Translations under genes and position numbers: made by a program | Assembly: GCA_038323575.1 (NCBI GenBank) | Contig: JBBQHB010000004.1 | Coordinates: forward strand, 45,882-109,881 | DNA from: CAINVV01 sp038323575 | Lineage (GTDB): Bacteria > Bacteroidota > Bacteroidia > Bacteroidales > Prolixibacteraceae | Reading direction: 5' to 3' | Length of the DNA stretch: 64,000 bases | The notes under the pieces: generated by a model | What the model saw: only the letters and a program-made list of their open reading frames with translations | What the model was told of the DNA's origin: nothing | Databases searched by the model: none | In this document: piece after piece, positions 63,659 to 64,000 of the stretch | Numbering within the stretch: position 1 is the stretch's first letter | Layout: the number at the start of each line of letters is the position of its first letter

Positions 63659-64000
63659 GGTTCTTTCTTTTAAAATGCACGCCAACGGTTTGGCGGTTGC
63701 TGTTCGGTGGCGATTTCACTAATAAATTTTCCACGAAGAAGAACTGTTTCAGTATGCACGTCTCTGTCATACGAAGCACTGTCCCGCCGCTGACAGCAAA
63801 CGCGTGTTATGCTTTGTTTTTTATTGTGTCGAGACATATGATTGCTTGATTAAGTCAAAAATGCATATTCCGGTGAAGGCGGACACTCATTCCGGAGCAA
63901 GCCGGACACTTTTCTTGTGGTAAATTAGTTCATAAAACTATAAAAAATCAGTCATCATTTTTTAGATATTTTCTCATTGATTCTCCTTGTATTTCGATTC
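63659..64000. other. Right-edge region with hairpins and possible insertion-sequence end
   Basis: CGCCAA-cggt-TTGGCG (63680-63695) and CTGTC...GACAG (about 63780-63798) are small hairpins upstream of the hypothetical gene. Beyond ~63855 the sequence contains repeated GGCGGACACT / GCCGGACACTT words and ATTCCGG pairs, like the multiple binding repeats at the ends of IS21-type elements. No transposase is in the window. The assignment is tentative. Confidence 0.35.

Noticed and set aside
63680..63840. Integron attC site next to the orphan gene
   Set aside because: CGCCAA/TTGGCG and GTGTTATGC look suggestive, but the outer RYYYAAC / GTTRRRY boxes are not properly matched and no intI is seen.

Overview
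This window comes from a member of the Bacteroidota, most likely in or near Bacteroidales/Marinilabiliales. The evidence is a type IX secretion C-terminal sorting domain on a giant surface protein, a TonB-dependent receptor with a carboxypeptidase-regulatory N-terminus, LytTR regulators paired with LytS-type kinases, SPOR domains, DUF2490/DUF2891 proteins, and promoters with the Bacteroidota TAnnTTTG element. No rRNA, tRNA or CRISPR array was seen.

Layout. Positions 1-12.5 kb hold a surface/secretion locus: the 3' end of a giant repeat-rich T9SS cargo, a DUF4402 protein that overlaps it by 4 bp, and an usher-like outer-membrane protein with three C-terminal SPOR domains. Positions 12.7-20.3 kb hold scattered envelope and secreted genes: an SRPBCC protein, a beta-propeller/helical-toroid protein, a ChbG/YdjC-type deacetylase, a C69 dipeptidase, a GDPD-like phosphodiesterase and a DUF2490 protein. 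Positions 20.6-31 kb hold a myo-inositol catabolic operon (SSS transporter, iolB, a transaldolase-like gene, iolD, mmsA/iolA, iolE, iolG) with a divergent AraC regulator. This operon has neither the iolC kinase nor the iolJ aldolase, but it does have a transaldolase. Positions 31.3-34.2 kb hold a lipoprotein / LytS kinase / LytTR regulator operon, followed by a remnant of a group II intron reverse transcriptase. Positions 34.9-36.9 kb hold a di-iron Ric (YtfE/ScdA) protein and a DUF438-hemerythrin-PAS protein, behind a palindrome that overlaps the promoter. Positions 37.2-38.5 kb hold tcdA and a GNAT gene. Positions 38.6-43.2 kb hold a four-gene operon: TonB receptor, TPR-like protein, LytS kinase, LytTR regulator. 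Positions 43.4-44.0 kb hold two adjacent small genes that both appear frameshifted. Positions 44.1-47.3 kb hold an AAA_14/DUF4143 ATPase behind two tandem palindromes, then an OmpR/HisKA two-component pair. Positions 47.6-57.7 kb hold a nearly complete heme operon (hemA, a hemC-hemD fusion, hemB, hemL, hemE, hemN, hemH, hemY), followed by a 4-TM protein and a tetrapyrrole-methylase-fold protein. Positions 59.5-64 kb hold an MBL-fold hydrolase, a DUF2891 lipoprotein, repeat-rich DNA, two uncharacterised genes, and possibly the edge of an insertion sequence.

Intergenic DNA is rich in dispersed repeats: an element with inverted TAAAGTGA-type arms (two copies), a GACGACGGGGAGA low-complexity family (two places, opposite orientation), CCTGAGC-n-GTCGAAGG palindromes, a MITE-like element, a 9-bp VNTR in front of iolG, a 42-bp minisatellite and several long hairpins.

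The strongest biological lead is the inositol operon. A transaldolase could move the dihydroxyacetone unit of unphosphorylated 2-deoxy-5-keto-gluconate to glyceraldehyde-3-phosphate. That would give fructose-6-phosphate plus malonate semialdehyde, and would make both the missing kinase and the missing aldolase unnecessary. The second lead is the usher-SPOR / DUF4402 / giant-adhesin locus.
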